Source of the DNA: Paenibacillus albidus
GTDB lineage: Bacteria > Bacillota > Bacilli > Paenibacillales > Paenibacillaceae
DNA: 64,000 nt
Reading direction: 5' to 3'
Assembly: GCF_014644435.1 (NCBI RefSeq)
Contig: NZ_BMKR01000002.1
Location: 248,001-312,000, forward strand
A program made the translations under genes and the position numbers. The notes under the pieces were generated by a model. It was not told the DNA's origin and made no database searches. It saw nothing but the letters and a program-made list of their open reading frames with translations. Positions 1 through 9,644 of this stretch are shown one piece after another. Position 1 is the stretch's first letter. Each line of letters starts with the position of its first letter.

Positions 1-25
1 ATCTATTCAAGGGGGAAATTTATTA

Positions 26-2026
26 ATGAACAAAACAATTAGACGTATTTCACAAGCTCTTTCATCCAGATCCTTGCAGAGAAAAATGATGCTGATCTTC
101 TCCATTATGTTAATCATTCCTATGCTCGCAGTCAGCTACTTCTCTTATGACAGTTCAAAAGACCAGCTTGAGCTGAAAATGCAGGAAACCACCCGCTCCA
201 GCGTCAATTTATTGCAGGTGACTGTTAATGAAATCGTCTCGGCATCGGTACGCAATGTAAAGCAGTTAAGCCAGCAAATTACTTCGGCGGATGTAGATGC
301 CAAAAGCCCGGCAGCCCGCAAACTGATCGACCTGTTCATGAAGGAGCATCCGGAGCTTGAGATTCTAACCATCGGCAATAACAACGGAACGTGGATGAAA
401 TCACCGGACCCCGGCCATCAGGATTATGATCCGCGTACAAGGGAATGGTATAAAGCATCATTAAGCACACCCGGAGAAATCTCCATCGTCAACCCTTTTA
501 AATCGGTGACTACCGGCAACTTTAATTTGACCCTCTCCCACACGTTCACCGATGGCAAAGGAGCAATAAACATCAGTTTAAGCCTCAAAAAGATGGGGGA
601 ATTAATCAATAGCATCAAGGTTGGCGAGGAAGGGTATCTTTTTGTGATGGATCAGGCTCATAAATATGTCGCGCATCCCACCAAAATCGCCGGAGATGAA
701 GTAAACGAGCAGATCCTGCAGAAGGTTGTTGGGCGCAGCGGGAACATCTCGTTTATCGACCCCGAGACCCAATTGTTAATGAAGGGTTACTATACTACGG
801 ATGAAATCAGCGGATTTATTATTGTCGGCGTACTCTCTACGGATGAAATATCAGATGCTTCCATGGATATTCTAAAGACGGGAATTCTCGTGATTGTGAT
901 CACATTAATTATATCGCTGATATTCTTGTATTTTGCCGTCCGCAGCATTACCAAACCGATTCTCCAGCTGAATCACTCCGCACGGCGTGTTAGTGAGGGG
1001 TATCTGAATGAGCACATCGAACTGAAACGTACGGATGAAATCGGACAGCTGGCGGAGAATTATAATGAAATGGTCCACTCCCTCAGAGGCATTGTGGTGG
1101 ATATCTCGGACACCTCTGGCCTGCTTGCCGCCTCGAGCCAGCAATTAACGGCTACTACCGAGGAGAACGCCAAGGCCGTAACCTACGTAACCGAACTGGT
1201 TCAGGAGTCTTCGGATGGTGTTGAGACCCAAACGGCGGCCATGAGTGAAACCTCAAGAGCGATGGAAGAAATGTCCGGCGGTATTCAAAAAATCACTGAA
1301 GCGGCTGCCTCCATTGTAGATTCTTCGGCAGATACCCGGAAGGATGTAGAGAATGGCAACCGCAAGGTCGAGCTGGTGAGCCGGCAGATGGATGCCATCA
1401 AGCAGTCTACTGCCCATTCCTCAGAACTCATTGGACAGCTCAACGGATTAAACTCACGGGTCTCCGAAATGAGCACCGCCATTTCCAATATTGCCGTGCA
1501 GACGAATCTGTTATCACTTAATGCAGGAATTGAGGCGGCACGTGCAGGTGAGCATGGCCGGGGATTTGCTGTTGTAGCTTCAGAGGTGAGAAAGCTGGCA
1601 GATCAGTCCAAAACGACCGCCGGCAGCATTCAAGAGGTTATTGAGCAAATGACCGGTCTGATTAACCAGACCTACGAAGCTATCCACCATACGGTCTCGG
1701 CAGACGTAGAACTCGGAATCCATGTAACGGATGAAGCCAAGGAAGCTTTTGCCAACATTGAACATTCAACAGCCCGGATCAATGGTCAGATTCATGACAT
1801 TTCTGCGATCACTCAGCAAATGTCGGCCGGCGCTGAAGAGGTAACCGCTTCGGTGCTGGAAATCTCCAATATCTCACGCTCCACGTCGGATGCGTTCCAG
1901 AACGTGACTGCAGCCACCGAACAGCAGCTGGCCTCGATGGAGGAGATTTCAACCTCTACCACCGAGCTGTCCAAAATGGCCATGGATCTGCAGCATAAGA
2001 TTGAACGCTTCAAGCTGGATGCCTAG
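26..2026 (+). CDS. methyl-accepting chemotaxis protein
   Basis: Transmembrane chemoreceptor that would sense an extracellular ligand and signal to CheA/CheW. Seen: basic N-terminus, a first membrane helix at about residues 20-41, an extracellular region of about 240 residues (dCache-like by size and position), a second helix at about 283-306, then HAMP and a long helical signalling domain. The conserved hairpin tip is clear near 493-528 ([20 protein letters not shown], then [15 protein letters not shown]). At 666 residues it has full family length. The ATG follows a GGGGGAAA-type ribosome site. No chemotaxis kinase or other che gene is nearby, so it is a stand-alone receptor; the ligand cannot be told from sequence. 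Confidence 0.95.
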   Translation: MNKTIRRISQALSSRSLQRKMMLIFSIMLIIPMLAVSYFSYDSSKDQLELKMQETTRSSVNLLQVTVNEIVSASVRNVKQLSQQITSADVDAKSPAARKLIDLFMKEHPELEILTIGNNNGTWMKSPDPGHQDYDPRTREWYKASLSTPGEISIVNPFKSVTTGNFNLTLSHTFTDGKGAINISLSLKKMGELINSIKVGEEGYLFVMDQAHKYVAHPTKIAGDEVNEQILQKVVGRSGNISFIDPETQLLMKGYYTTDEISGFIIVGVLSTDEISDASMDILKTGILVIVITLIISLIFLYFAVRSITKPILQLNHSARRVSEGYLNEHIELKRTDEIGQLAENYNEMVHSLRGIVVDISDTSGLLAASSQQLTATTEENAKAVTYVTELVQESSDGVETQTAAMSETSRAMEEMSGGIQKITEAAASIVDSSADTRKDVENGNRKVELVSRQMDAIKQSTAHSSELIGQLNGLNSRVSEMSTAISNIAVQTNLLSLNAGIEAARAGEHGRGFAVVASEVRKLADQSKTTAGSIQEVIEQMTGLINQTYEAIHHTVSADVELGIHVTDEAKEAFANIEHSTARINGQIHDISAITQQMSAGAEEVTASVLEISNISRSTSDAFQNVTAATEQQLASMEEISTSTTELSKMAMDLQHKIERFKLDA

Positions 2027-2062
2027 ATCATTATTGATACAAGCTGAATTGAGCTGACACAA

Positions 2063-2108
2063 AAAGAGGGTCCCGCAAGCCAATGTAATGGCTTGCGGGA
2101 CCCTCTCT
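2063..2108. terminator. bidirectional terminator between the chemoreceptor gene and gltD
   Basis: An almost perfect inverted repeat of about 17-18 bp per arm (2065-2082 and 2089-2106) with a six-base loop lies between the two convergent genes. The A run at 2061-2065 gives a U tract on the minus strand, so it ends gltD best; the plus-strand tail is weaker. Confidence 0.85.
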
Positions 2109-2139
2109 TGTTGATTTAAAGTATCATAGGTATTTTAGT

Positions 2140-3627
2140 TTAGGCAAGAACAGAGGAACCCATCAAATATTTATCAACTTCACGGGCAGCTTCGCGTCCT
2201 TCATTAATGGCCCATACCACCAAACTTTGGCCGCGGCGCATGTCGCCGGCTGCAAATACTTTGTCCACATTGGTGTTAAATTTACCATAGCGGGCTTTAA
2301 CGTTCGTCCGGCGGTCTGTATCCAGCTTCAGCTCTTGAATCAGATCCTGCTCCGGTCCGTCGAACCCGATCGCAATCAAAGCCAGCTGTGCGGGATAAAT
2401 CGCTTCTGTTCCCGGAACAGGCTGGTAGATTTTGCGTCCGGTTTCGTCCACCATCCGGCGGATTTGTACTGTGTGCACTTCCTTCAGATTACCAGCATCA
2501 TCACCAACAAATTTCGTAGTCATAATGGAGAATTCACGCGGGTCTTCGCCAAAGATGGCTTTGGCTTCCTGCTGTGCATAGTCCAGTGTGTACACATTCG
2601 GGAATTGCGGCCAGGGATTGGCAATCGGGTCCCGCTCAAGCGGTGCTTTGTCATGTGTACCGAACTGGGTGATGCTGCTGCAGCCATGACGGAGAGATGT
2701 CGCTACACAGTCGGAGCCTGTATCTCCCCCGCCAAGAACTACTACATCCTTGCCCTCAGCAGATACGTAGTTACCGTCAGCCAGACCGGAATTCAGATAA
2801 CTCTTGATCGTACCGTTCAAATAATCCATGGCATACATTACACCATTCAGTTCACTGCCTTCCACATTGAAACGGCGTGCCTTGGTTGCCCCGCCGCACA
2901 GAACCACAGCATCGAACTCGTCAACCAGCTGCTGAGCCGGAATATCCTTGCCGATTTCGGTATTCACCACAAAATTAACGCCTTCGGCCGCCAGCAGATC
3001 CACACGGCGCTGTACAATTCTCTTGTCCAGCTTCATGGTAGGAATACCATAAGTCAACAAACCGCCGACACGGTCGCTGCGTTCAAATACGGTCACGGTA
3101 TGTCCGGCTTTGTTAAGCTGCGCCGCTGCTGCCAGACCTGCAGGTCCGGAGCCTACAATGGCAATCTTCTTACCTGTGCGTTTCTCCGGCGGGTTAGGCA
3201 CCACCCAGCCTTCTTGAAAACCTTTATCAATAATAGCCAGCTCGATCGTCTTGATAGTGACGGGCTGACCGATCAGTCCAACGGTACATGAGCCTTCACA
3301 AGGTGCAGGACAGATACTGCCTGTGAACTCAGGGAAATTATTCGTCTTGTGCAGACGCTCCAGTGCTTCCTTCCACAGACCGCGATATACCAGATTGTTC
3401 CATTCCGGAATCAGATTGTGGACAGGACAGCCGGAAGTTCCACCACTCATGTCAATGCCGGTATGGCAATACGGGGTTCCGCAATCCATGCAGCGGGCAC
3501 CCTGTGTCCGAAGCTCGTCCTCGGATAAATGATGGTGGAACTCTTCCCAATCCTTTACGCGCTGCTCAGGATCACGATCACCCGGGAGCTGGCGCTTATA
3601 CTCCATAAATCCAGTAGGTGTAGACAT
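2140..3627 (-). CDS. gltD: glutamate synthase small (beta) subunit
   Basis: FAD- and Fe-S-containing subunit of NADPH-dependent glutamate synthase; it passes electrons to the large subunit, which makes two glutamates from glutamine and 2-oxoglutarate. Seen: cysteine clusters [10 protein letters not shown] near residue 46 and CPAPCEGSC near 106, an FAD fold [10 protein letters not shown] near 155, and a second dinucleotide fold GGGDTGSDC near 297. The length of 495 residues is normal. The ATG is preceded by a G-rich ribosome site. The large subunit gltA/gltB is not in this window, so the pair is split or it lies elsewhere. Related oxidoreductase subunits share this fold, but full length and cysteine spacing favour GltD. 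Confidence 0.93.
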   Translation of the reverse strand: MSTPTGFMEYKRQLPGDRDPEQRVKDWEEFHHHLSEDELRTQGARCMDCGTPYCHTGIDMSGGTSGCPVHNLIPEWNNLVYRGLWKEALERLHKTNNFPEFTGSICPAPCEGSCTVGLIGQPVTIKTIELAIIDKGFQEGWVVPNPPEKRTGKKIAIVGSGPAGLAAAAQLNKAGHTVTVFERSDRVGGLLTYGIPTMKLDKRIVQRRVDLLAAEGVNFVVNTEIGKDIPAQQLVDEFDAVVLCGGATKARRFNVEGSELNGVMYAMDYLNGTIKSYLNSGLADGNYVSAEGKDVVVLGGGDTGSDCVATSLRHGCSSITQFGTHDKAPLERDPIANPWPQFPNVYTLDYAQQEAKAIFGEDPREFSIMTTKFVGDDAGNLKEVHTVQIRRMVDETGRKIYQPVPGTEAIYPAQLALIAIGFDGPEQDLIQELKLDTDRRTNVKARYGKFNTNVDKVFAAGDMRRGQSLVVWAINEGREAAREVDKYLMGSSVLA

Positions 3628-3863
3628 GTTTCGTTTCCCCCATCCGTTCTCTTCGTGTTGATTTGTTATAGTACACTGTAATCTGCCCCGGCATATTAGG
3701 AGATACGCCCCCCGAGCGGATACCTGTACATTCTATTGTATACTTTCCACCACATTATATCATTTCTAATTTTAATTATAGTAGCATTCATTACTTTTGC
3801 ACTGTAATGGATTAATATGCTGATTATTTGTACTATTTAACATCTGGTGTCAGAGAAAACGGT

Positions 3864-4361
3864 TTATCTTTTATCCGAACGTTCATAAACCACGAAACGG
3901 TAATCATACGGGTTCTTTTCATCGAATATCCCTGGCGTATTGGAAACTTCCTGCCACTGGCTCCAGTCCACCTCAGGGAACTTCGTATCCCCGTCAAACT
4001 CATGGTCGATATGGGTCACGATCAGCTTGTCGGCATACGGCAGCATCATCCGGTAAATCTCGGCTCCGCCGATGACCATCAGTTCATCCAGTTGCTGCGC
4101 CTCGGCCAGGGCTTCGCCGATCGTGTGGATAACCTTGGCTCCTTCCGGAGCAAAGCCGGGGTCCCGTGTCAGGACCACACTGGTTCTATCCTTCAGCGGC
4201 TTCCCCCCGAGGGAGTCCCAGGTTTTGCGGCCCATCACGATCGTTTTGCCCTTTGATTCCGCCTTAAAAAAAGCAAAATCCCGCGGCAAATGCCAGGGTA
4301 TGTCATTGTTCTTGCCGATGATCCCATTGGCGTCCATAGCCCAAATCATACTTATGCTCAT
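3864..4361 (-). CDS. folA: dihydrofolate reductase
   Basis: Reduces dihydrofolate to tetrahydrofolate with NADPH, regenerating the cofactor oxidised by thymidylate synthase. Seen: N-terminal beta strand MISMIWAMD-type followed by NGIIGKNNDIPWHLPRD with the catalytic Asp at about residue 28, the NADPH-binding GRKTWDS segment, and VIGGAEIY. I start at the ATG at 4361 because GGGGAGAGG sits just upstream; the frame is open 24 bases further but has no better site. 165 residues, typical. It follows thyA by 39 bp on the same strand, the usual thyA-dfrA pairing. Confidence 0.95.
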   Translation of the reverse strand: MSISMIWAMDANGIIGKNNDIPWHLPRDFAFFKAESKGKTIVMGRKTWDSLGGKPLKDRTSVVLTRDPGFAPEGAKVIHTIGEALAEAQQLDELMVIGGAEIYRMMLPYADKLIVTHIDHEFDGDTKFPEVDWSQWQEVSNTPGIFDEKNPYDYRFVVYERSDKR

Positions 4362-4400
4362 CGTTTCCTCTCCCCTCATTGTCACCGGTGAACAGACTTT

Positions 4401-5195
4401 CTAGATCGCCACCGGCGCTTTAATACCCGGGTGATACACATAATCCGTGAATTCAAAATCCTCGAAGGTGTAGTCAAAGATGCTCTCCGGCTTTCTCCGG
4501 ATCTTAAGACGCGGCAGCGCATAAGGTTCTCTTGCCAATTGGGTCGCTACCTGTTCCAGATGGTTGGTATAGATATGCACATCCCCGCCGGACCAGATGA
4601 ATTCACCCACCTCAAGACCTGTCTGCTGGGCCACCATATGGGTAAGCAGTGCATAACTCGCTATATTAAAAGGCAATCCCAGGAAGGTATCCACCGAGCG
4701 CATCGTCAGCATGCAGGACAGCTTGCCGTCCGCTACATAGAACTGAAATACAAAATGGCAAGGCGGCAGCTTCATCTGGTCAATCTCGCCCACGTTCCAG
4801 GCACTGACGATATGGCGGCGGGAATCCGGATTATTCCGGATGGACTCGATCACGTTCCCGATTTGGTCAATATGCCGTCCATCCGCACTTTCCCAGGCAC
4901 GCCATTGCGAGCCGTATACCGGTCCGAGTTCACCGTTCTCGTCGGCCCATTCATCCCAGATGGAGACGCCGTTTTCTTGTAAATAAGCGGTATTCGTGTC
5001 TCCCTTGAGGAACCAGAGCAGCTCATGAATCACCGATTTCAAATGGATACGCTTGGTAGTCATCAACGGGAAACCTTCAGCCAGATCAAAACGCAGCTGA
5101 CGTCCAAACACCGATATCGTTCCCGTCCCTGTACGGTCGCTTTTGGCAGTGCCGTGATCCAAAACATCCTGAAGCAAGTCTAAGTATTTACGCAC
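4401..5195 (-). CDS. thyA: thymidylate synthase
   Basis: Makes dTMP from dUMP using methylene-tetrahydrofolate, giving dihydrofolate that the next gene product recycles. Seen: 264 residues, catalytic Cys146 in LPPCHF, the dUMP-binding segment [12 protein letters not shown], and C-terminal FEDFEFTDY...[10 protein letters not shown]. This is the ThyA type, not flavin-dependent ThyX. The start is a GTG with AGGAG eight bases upstream. It is the first gene of a two-gene unit with the reductase gene. Confidence 0.97.
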   Translation of the reverse strand: MRKYLDLLQDVLDHGTAKSDRTGTGTISVFGRQLRFDLAEGFPLMTTKRIHLKSVIHELLWFLKGDTNTAYLQENGVSIWDEWADENGELGPVYGSQWRAWESADGRHIDQIGNVIESIRNNPDSRRHIVSAWNVGEIDQMKLPPCHFVFQFYVADGKLSCMLTMRSVDTFLGLPFNIASYALLTHMVAQQTGLEVGEFIWSGGDVHIYTNHLEQVATQLAREPYALPRLKIRRKPESIFDYTFEDFEFTDYVYHPGIKAPVAI

Positions 5196-5360
5196 AGTTT
5201 ACGCTCCTCTATCCTTTTTCTGTTCTTAGTTTACCATGACCTTGGCGGGCAAAACAGATATAGTTTCATCCATTTTGCACTCATCCGCCCACAGAATCAA
5301 ATTAACCCCCATCTAATCCATGCACATATTTACTTTTTTAGAAATATCAAACTTCAAAAT

Positions 5361-5410
5361 AAAAAAACAAGAACTGCCCAGTTTATCTTTGATAAACTGA
5401 ACCGCCTTGT
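5361..5410 (-). terminator. terminator of the siderophore permease operon
   Basis: On the minus strand a hairpin whose core is CAGTTTATC-TTT-GATAAACTG is followed by TTCTTG and a run of seven T. It lies just downstream of the last permease gene. Confidence 0.75.
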
Positions 5411-5427
5411 TTTGGTTTGACACCAGT

Positions 5428-6438
5428 TTAACTCGCTCCGCCCATCCCTTTTCTTTTAAACAGCAGATACATAAAAAATGGGGCGCCGATCCCGGCTGTG
5501 AAGACTCCGGCAGGGATATCCAGCGGCTGAAAAAGCATACGTCCGGCAAGATCGGCAAGCAGCAGTATAATGGCTCCTACGACCGCAGATACCGGAATAA
5601 GAAAGGTGTAAGAATGTCCGGCCAGCCGCCTGGCGATGTGGGGTGCAAGCAAGCCGATAAAGGAAATCGTGCCGGCCACACCTACTGCCGCCCCGGCGAG
5701 CACCACACAGTAGATGAGCAGCATCAATCGGCTGAGCTGAAGCCGGCTGCCCAGTCCTTGAGCGGTCTCTTCACCCAGCGCCTGGATATTCAGCTCTCTG
5801 GCATACAGCATGGACAGTGGAATAATGGCCACGACCCAAGGCCACAACAGTCCGATATAGGTCCAGTTCGTACCGTAGACGCTCCCTGTCATCCAGTTCA
5901 GCACTTGCGCCGCCAGATGAGACGGGCCGCTGATAAGCAGAAACATCGTCAACGCGCCTGCTGCGGTTGAGATGCCAAGCCCAACCAGCACCAGCCGGAA
6001 GGGGGATATTCCCTGCTTCCAGGCAAGACTGTAGTTGAGAAGAACTGCGGCAAAGGCACCCGCTATAGCAATCACAGGTACCCAGTGGACACTGTAGCCC
6101 GTGAAAAGGGTCATAAAAGCGACCACGGCTGCGGATGCCCCCCCTGTCACTCCAAGCAGATCGGGAGAAGCCAGCGGATTACGAATCACTCCCTGCAGCA
6201 GCGCCCCGGCTACCGCCAGGGCGGCCCCAATCAGAACTGCGGCCAGAATACGCGGCATACGAAGCTGCATGAGGATCAGATCACTGCTCTCTTCATTGTG
6301 TCCGACTAGCGAGAGTACCACTTCCTTCAGAGGAATCCAGACGCTGCCTATGGATAAACAGATCAGTGACAGGAGAATCATCAGAAGAAATAACAGCACC
6401 AGAAGCATCATGGATTTGTAGTTTCGATGTTTAAGCAT
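5428..6438 (-). CDS. iron-siderophore ABC transporter permease (FecCD type), second subunit
   Basis: Inner-membrane permease that, with the partner encoded immediately upstream, moves a ferric siderophore into the cell. Seen: 336 residues, about nine to ten hydrophobic helices, and FecCD-family signatures such as MQLRMPRILAAVLIGAALAV near residue 60 and GLLAPHIARRLAGH near 270. Its start overlaps the end of the upstream permease gene by 8 bp, so the two are translationally coupled. No ATPase gene lies in the cluster, so a shared FhuC/YusV-like ATPase elsewhere is probably used (inference). Transcription should depend on the Fur-boxed promoters upstream. Confidence 0.92.
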   Translation of the reverse strand: MLKHRNYKSMMLLVLLFLLMILLSLICLSIGSVWIPLKEVVLSLVGHNEESSDLILMQLRMPRILAAVLIGAALAVAGALLQGVIRNPLASPDLLGVTGGASAAVVAFMTLFTGYSVHWVPVIAIAGAFAAVLLNYSLAWKQGISPFRLVLVGLGISTAAGALTMFLLISGPSHLAAQVLNWMTGSVYGTNWTYIGLLWPWVVAIIPLSMLYARELNIQALGEETAQGLGSRLQLSRLMLLIYCVVLAGAAVGVAGTISFIGLLAPHIARRLAGHSYTFLIPVSAVVGAIILLLADLAGRMLFQPLDIPAGVFTAGIGAPFFMYLLFKRKGMGGAS

Positions 6439-7441
6439 GTTCCCTCCTTCTGGCCACCCGAATCAGGAACGGCACGCCAATAAGCGCTGTTGCTACACCC
6501 ACCGGCACTTCCTTCGGCATCAAAATAAACCGTGAGACCAGATCCGCTACCACCAGCAGCAAAGCTCCGGTCAACGCGCAGTATGGCAGCAGCCAGCGGT
6601 GATCCTGTCCAGCCACAGCTCTGCACAGATGCGGCACAACGAGTCCGACAAAAGCGATCGGCCCAGCTGCGGCCACAGCACTTCCAGCCAACAGAACAAC
6701 AGACAGCCCGGTCAGTATCCGGGTGAGCAGCATACGTTGCCCCAGACTTCTGGCACTGTCATCCCCTAAAGCCATGACGTTAAGCGATCCGGATAAAGCC
6801 ATGGCAAGAATCAGCCCGATTACCAGATAAGGGAGTACAATCATTAAATGCTCCAGTTGCCTTCCCGACACCGAGCCGACCATCCAGAAGATCGCCGCCT
6901 CCAGTGACTCCTGGTTAATCAGGATCAGGCCGGAGGTTACGGAAGAGGCAAAGGCAGCTACAGCCGCTCCGGCCAGGGTAAGCCTGATGGGCTCAAAAGA
7001 GCTGCGTCCTCCCGCTCCCAGGATGTACACGAATAGCGAGGTGAGCGCTGCTCCGATAAGGGCAATCCAGATCATGCCTCCCAGCGTAAGCAGGGGCCCA
7101 AAAGCAACCAGACCGATCACAATAAAAAGCGCCGCTCCCGCATTGACCCCGAAGACGGATGGGGATGCCAGCGGATTTCTTGTCAAAGCCTGCATGAGGG
7201 CTCCGGCAACTGCCAGACCCGCCCCTACAGCGGCGGCAATCAAGGCACGCGGAACACGTGTGGTCCGTAGAATAAGATGTTCATTTGAACCGTCGAAACT
7301 GCTGTATGCCTTCCATAAATCTTCAATACTAAAAAGATGTATGCCGAATAAAACACTGGCGAGCATGCAGGCAAAAAGCAGAATCAAGCCGATAATCAGG
7401 CCCAGCAGCTTCGCTCTGCGTCCTCGCTTGGATATTTCCAT
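6431..7441 (-). CDS. iron-siderophore ABC transporter permease (FecCD type), first subunit
   Basis: Membrane partner of the following permease in a ferric-siderophore importer. Seen: 336 residues from the chosen start, multiple hydrophobic helices, the FecCD signature TTRVPRALIAAAVGAGLAVA near residue 65 and GLVVPHLCRAVAGQDHR near 265. The frame is open to 7507, but I choose ATG 7441 (MEISKRGRR) because AGGGGGAC lies seven bases upstream and the extra 22 residues do not look like this family. It begins about 90 bp after the substrate-binding protein gene ends and belongs to the same Fur-regulated unit. Confidence 0.92.
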   Translation of the reverse strand: MEISKRGRRAKLLGLIIGLILLFACMLASVLFGIHLFSIEDLWKAYSSFDGSNEHLILRTTRVPRALIAAAVGAGLAVAGALMQALTRNPLASPSVFGVNAGAALFIVIGLVAFGPLLTLGGMIWIALIGAALTSLFVYILGAGGRSSFEPIRLTLAGAAVAAFASSVTSGLILINQESLEAAIFWMVGSVSGRQLEHLMIVLPYLVIGLILAMALSGSLNVMALGDDSARSLGQRMLLTRILTGLSVVLLAGSAVAAAGPIAFVGLVVPHLCRAVAGQDHRWLLPYCALTGALLLVVADLVSRFILMPKEVPVGVATALIGVPFLIRVARRREHA

Positions 7442-7532
7442 TACTGTCCCCCCTGACCTTGAGCTCCACTGGCATAGAAAACAAGCTGACGCCAGGCTTG
7501 CAGACATCAGCTTGTTTATGTAAGATGCCGTT

Positions 7533-8561
7533 CTACTTTACTTCAAAATATTTGACGAGTTCATCCAGCAGCAGATTGGCTGCTTCATAACCACCCGCTG
7601 TGTTCCAAATCGTTTCATTCACTTCAAAAACTTTGTTGTTTTTGGAAACATTAAGATTTTTGAACAACGGATCATTTTTCCACTCCTCAACCACTTTTGC
7701 AGCATCGGAGGTATCTTCGGTTTCGGTTACAAAGTAGAACAGGACATCCCCGTCCATATCCGGAATCGTTTCCTTTGACATCACTTCCATGAAGTTATCC
7801 TTGTCCTGGGAGGCGGGACGGGCAATTCCTAACTGCTCCAGCAGTACACCGGAGAAGCTATCCTTCTGGTAGATGCGTACCTGGGAGGCAGAGAAACGCA
7901 CGATGGACACCTTTGTTTCAGCTTTGCTGCCCAGCTTGGATTTCACATCGGCAACACGGCTGTCAAAGGCTTCCATGGCCTTTTCGCCCTCTTCCTTCTT
8001 GTTCAAAGCTTCGGAATACAGTCTGAAGTTATTCTTCCACTCCCCGCTCAGATCTTCGGAGAACACTGTTGGCGCAATCTGCTTCAACTGCTCATAGATC
8101 TTCTCTTGTCTGACTTTATTTCCAATGATAAGATCCGGCTTGAGGCTGGCAATGAGCTCAATATTGGGCTGCAGCTCGTCCCCAACTACCTCAACGCCTT
8201 GCATCTCATCTTTGATGTGATCATACCAAGGTTCACCATTCCAGGACTGGACCGCACCAACCGGTTTGACTCCAAGGGCAAGAAGTGCCTCCGTCCCTTC
8301 ATTCGTCAGGATGACGACCCGTTCAGGAGTCCCTGTAAGCGTCTCTTCACCCATCGCATGTTTAACGACTCTCGGCGCATCGGCATCCGCAGAATTCGCC
8401 GCCGGAGAGGCGGTTTGCTCTGCTGCCGTATTTGTTCCGGCAGCCTGATTGCTGCTTGAGGCTGCACTATTGTTAGCCGTCCCGGCTGTACAAGCGCTGA
8501 GCAACAAGCTTAAACAAAATAATAGAGTAACTGCCATAGGTGCCTTGTTCTTTCTGTACAC
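7533..8561 (-). CDS. siderophore-binding lipoprotein made from an internal GTG start
   Basis: Substrate-binding component of the importer whose permeases follow. Seen: GTG at 8561 with GGGGAG eight bases upstream, then a classic lipoprotein signal: basic VYRKNKAP, hydrophobic AVTLLFCLSLLLSA and a lipobox Cys at position 24. After a Ser/Ala/Asn-rich linker comes the FecB/FhuD-like fold (ERVVILTNEGTEALLALG, KPDLIIG, MSKETIPDMDGDVLFYF). It is 342 residues if started here. The start is in frame with the upstream AraC coding sequence. Position, signal and order (binding protein, permease, permease) fit standard Gram-positive uptake operons. Which start dominates in iron-poor cells is unknown. Confidence 0.8.
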   Translation of the reverse strand: MYRKNKAPMAVTLLFCLSLLLSACTAGTANNSAASSSNQAAGTNTAAEQTASPAANSADADAPRVVKHAMGEETLTGTPERVVILTNEGTEALLALGVKPVGAVQSWNGEPWYDHIKDEMQGVEVVGDELQPNIELIASLKPDLIIGNKVRQEKIYEQLKQIAPTVFSEDLSGEWKNNFRLYSEALNKKEEGEKAMEAFDSRVADVKSKLGSKAETKVSIVRFSASQVRIYQKDSFSGVLLEQLGIARPASQDKDNFMEVMSKETIPDMDGDVLFYFVTETEDTSDAAKVVEEWKNDPLFKNLNVSKNNKVFEVNETIWNTAGGYEAANLLLDELVKYFEVK

Positions 8562-9521
8562 TGGTGAATCTCCCCTTTTATATTGATAATGATTATCATA
8601 TTCACTATCAATATACCGTTGAAGCTTATTTTCAACAATAGAGGATCTCGACATTGCCAATGGATTATCCGGACGAACCTCCAGTGAAAGTACTTTGCCT
8701 TTGAAGAGGGTCGGGGATACCCCCACCACTTTTTTAAACAAACGGCTGAAATAATAACTGTCCGCGTACCCCACACGCTCGGCAATTTCCTTCAAAGTAC
8801 AATCGGCACTCAGCAGCAGTTCCTGTGCTTTATGCATACGCACCCGGATCAAATAATCGATCGGACTGATGTTTTCTTTGCTCTTGAACATTCTGAGCAG
8901 CTGTCTGGAGTTGCAATCCAGCATATCCGCTAACAATTCCAGAGTCACCTGCTCCCTGTAATGTTCCTGAATATAACGCATCGCCTGTTCCACCGGATCA
9001 GGCCTCATCGACTGTACCCCTTTCTGGGACAGCTGCCCCATCACCTCCACCATAAATTGATAGAACAAGGCTTTGACCTGCAGCTTCTCAAGTGCACTGG
9101 ATTGATGCCAGACCTTGTCCATCAGCTTCACTTTGTCCAAAAGGGATAGCGGATACTGGGGAATGAATCCGAATTGCCTGATGAACGGATTGTCAGTCTC
9201 TATAATGTTCAGCAGCTCCCGGCGAGTGGGGTGCGGCAACGCCGCTTTATATAGTACAAGGTAATATTCAAAACAAGCATCGGCTGAAATATCCAGGCAC
9301 AGCCCTTTGCCCCCGTGCAGGACATGAAACCGGCTTACAGCATGGGTCTTTCCATCCAGCCTGATTCGGGCATTGCCTCTTACCGTATAGAGGAATGCAC
9401 TGGCGGGCAAACGGTAGGAGGACGTTTCCCCCGTCTCCATAATCATATGGCGCACATCCTTAACCAGGATAGATGCCTGGTTCCACAGCAGCAATTGGTC
9501 TCCTAGTTGTACCGTTATCAT
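7533..9521 (-). CDS. AraC-family regulator in frame with a siderophore-binding lipoprotein (662 codons)
   Basis: One uninterrupted frame. Residues 1 to about 150 look like the sensory N-terminus of AraC regulators. Residues about 178-277 hold two helix-turn-helix motifs with the C-terminal AraC signature (EIAERVGYADSYYFSRLFKK, then GVSP). A linker of about 40 residues follows, then a full lipoprotein signal (from residue 321, lipobox LSAC) and a periplasmic-binding fold to 662. Bacillus Btr is a known fusion of this domain order, but it lacks a secretion signal. Here the linker DNA contains a perfect Fur box, a promoter and a ribosome site, so the same frame probably also gives a separate lipoprotein (listed separately). 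There is no stop between the parts, so the regulator itself must be made as the fusion unless a sequence error hides a stop. A membrane-anchored sensor is possible. Confidence 0.8.
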   Translation of the reverse strand: MITVQLGDQLLLWNQASILVKDVRHMIMETGETSSYRLPASAFLYTVRGNARIRLDGKTHAVSRFHVLHGGKGLCLDISADACFEYYLVLYKAALPHPTRRELLNIIETDNPFIRQFGFIPQYPLSLLDKVKLMDKVWHQSSALEKLQVKALFYQFMVEVMGQLSQKGVQSMRPDPVEQAMRYIQEHYREQVTLELLADMLDCNSRQLLRMFKSKENISPIDYLIRVRMHKAQELLLSADCTLKEIAERVGYADSYYFSRLFKKVVGVSPTLFKGKVLSLEVRPDNPLAMSRSSIVENKLQRYIDSEYDNHYQYKRGDSPVYRKNKAPMAVTLLFCLSLLLSACTAGTANNSAASSSNQAAGTNTAAEQTASPAANSADADAPRVVKHAMGEETLTGTPERVVILTNEGTEALLALGVKPVGAVQSWNGEPWYDHIKDEMQGVEVVGDELQPNIELIASLKPDLIIGNKVRQEKIYEQLKQIAPTVFSEDLSGEWKNNFRLYSEALNKKEEGEKAMEAFDSRVADVKSKLGSKAETKVSIVRFSASQVRIYQKDSFSGVLLEQLGIARPASQDKDNFMEVMSKETIPDMDGDVLFYFVTETEDTSDAAKVVEEWKNDPLFKNLNVSKNNKVFEVNETIWNTAGGYEAANLLLDELVKYFEVK
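8584..8598. promoter_or_regulatory. Fur box inside the AraC/lipoprotein frame
   Basis: TGATAATGATTATCA is a perfect 7-1-7 Fur operator. It lies 23 bp upstream of the internal GTG and just downstream of the -10 of the internal promoter, so iron-bound Fur would block it. Confidence 0.9.
8610..8638 (-). promoter_or_regulatory. internal sigma-A-like promoter for the lipoprotein and permease genes
   Basis: On the minus strand TTGTTG (8633-8638) and TATATT (8610-8615) are separated by 17 bp, directly upstream of the Fur box and within coding sequence of the AraC part. Confidence 0.55.
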
Positions 9522-9595
9522 CAGCTCCTTCTATACCGTATCTGTATTCCCTGGTTCTGTCCGTTTGGCAGAATCATAGGATAGGCATAGAATTC

Positions 9596-9625
9596 ATTAT
9601 AGATGATAACTATTCTCACTATCAA
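9596..9625 (-). promoter_or_regulatory. Fur-controlled promoter of the AraC-type regulator
   Basis: Minus-strand TTGATA (9620-9625) and TATAAT (9596-9601) are 18 bp apart. The spacer contains TGAGAATAGTTATCA (9604-9618), a 13/15 match to the 7-1-7 Fur operator, with further overlapping half-sites to 9624. Confidence 0.75.
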
Positions 9626-9644
9626 TAACGATCTTTTATTTTAC

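Noticed and set aside
5313..5558. Minus-strand 81-residue frame downstream of the permease genes
   Set aside because: It covers the terminator hairpin and overlaps the permease end in another frame.
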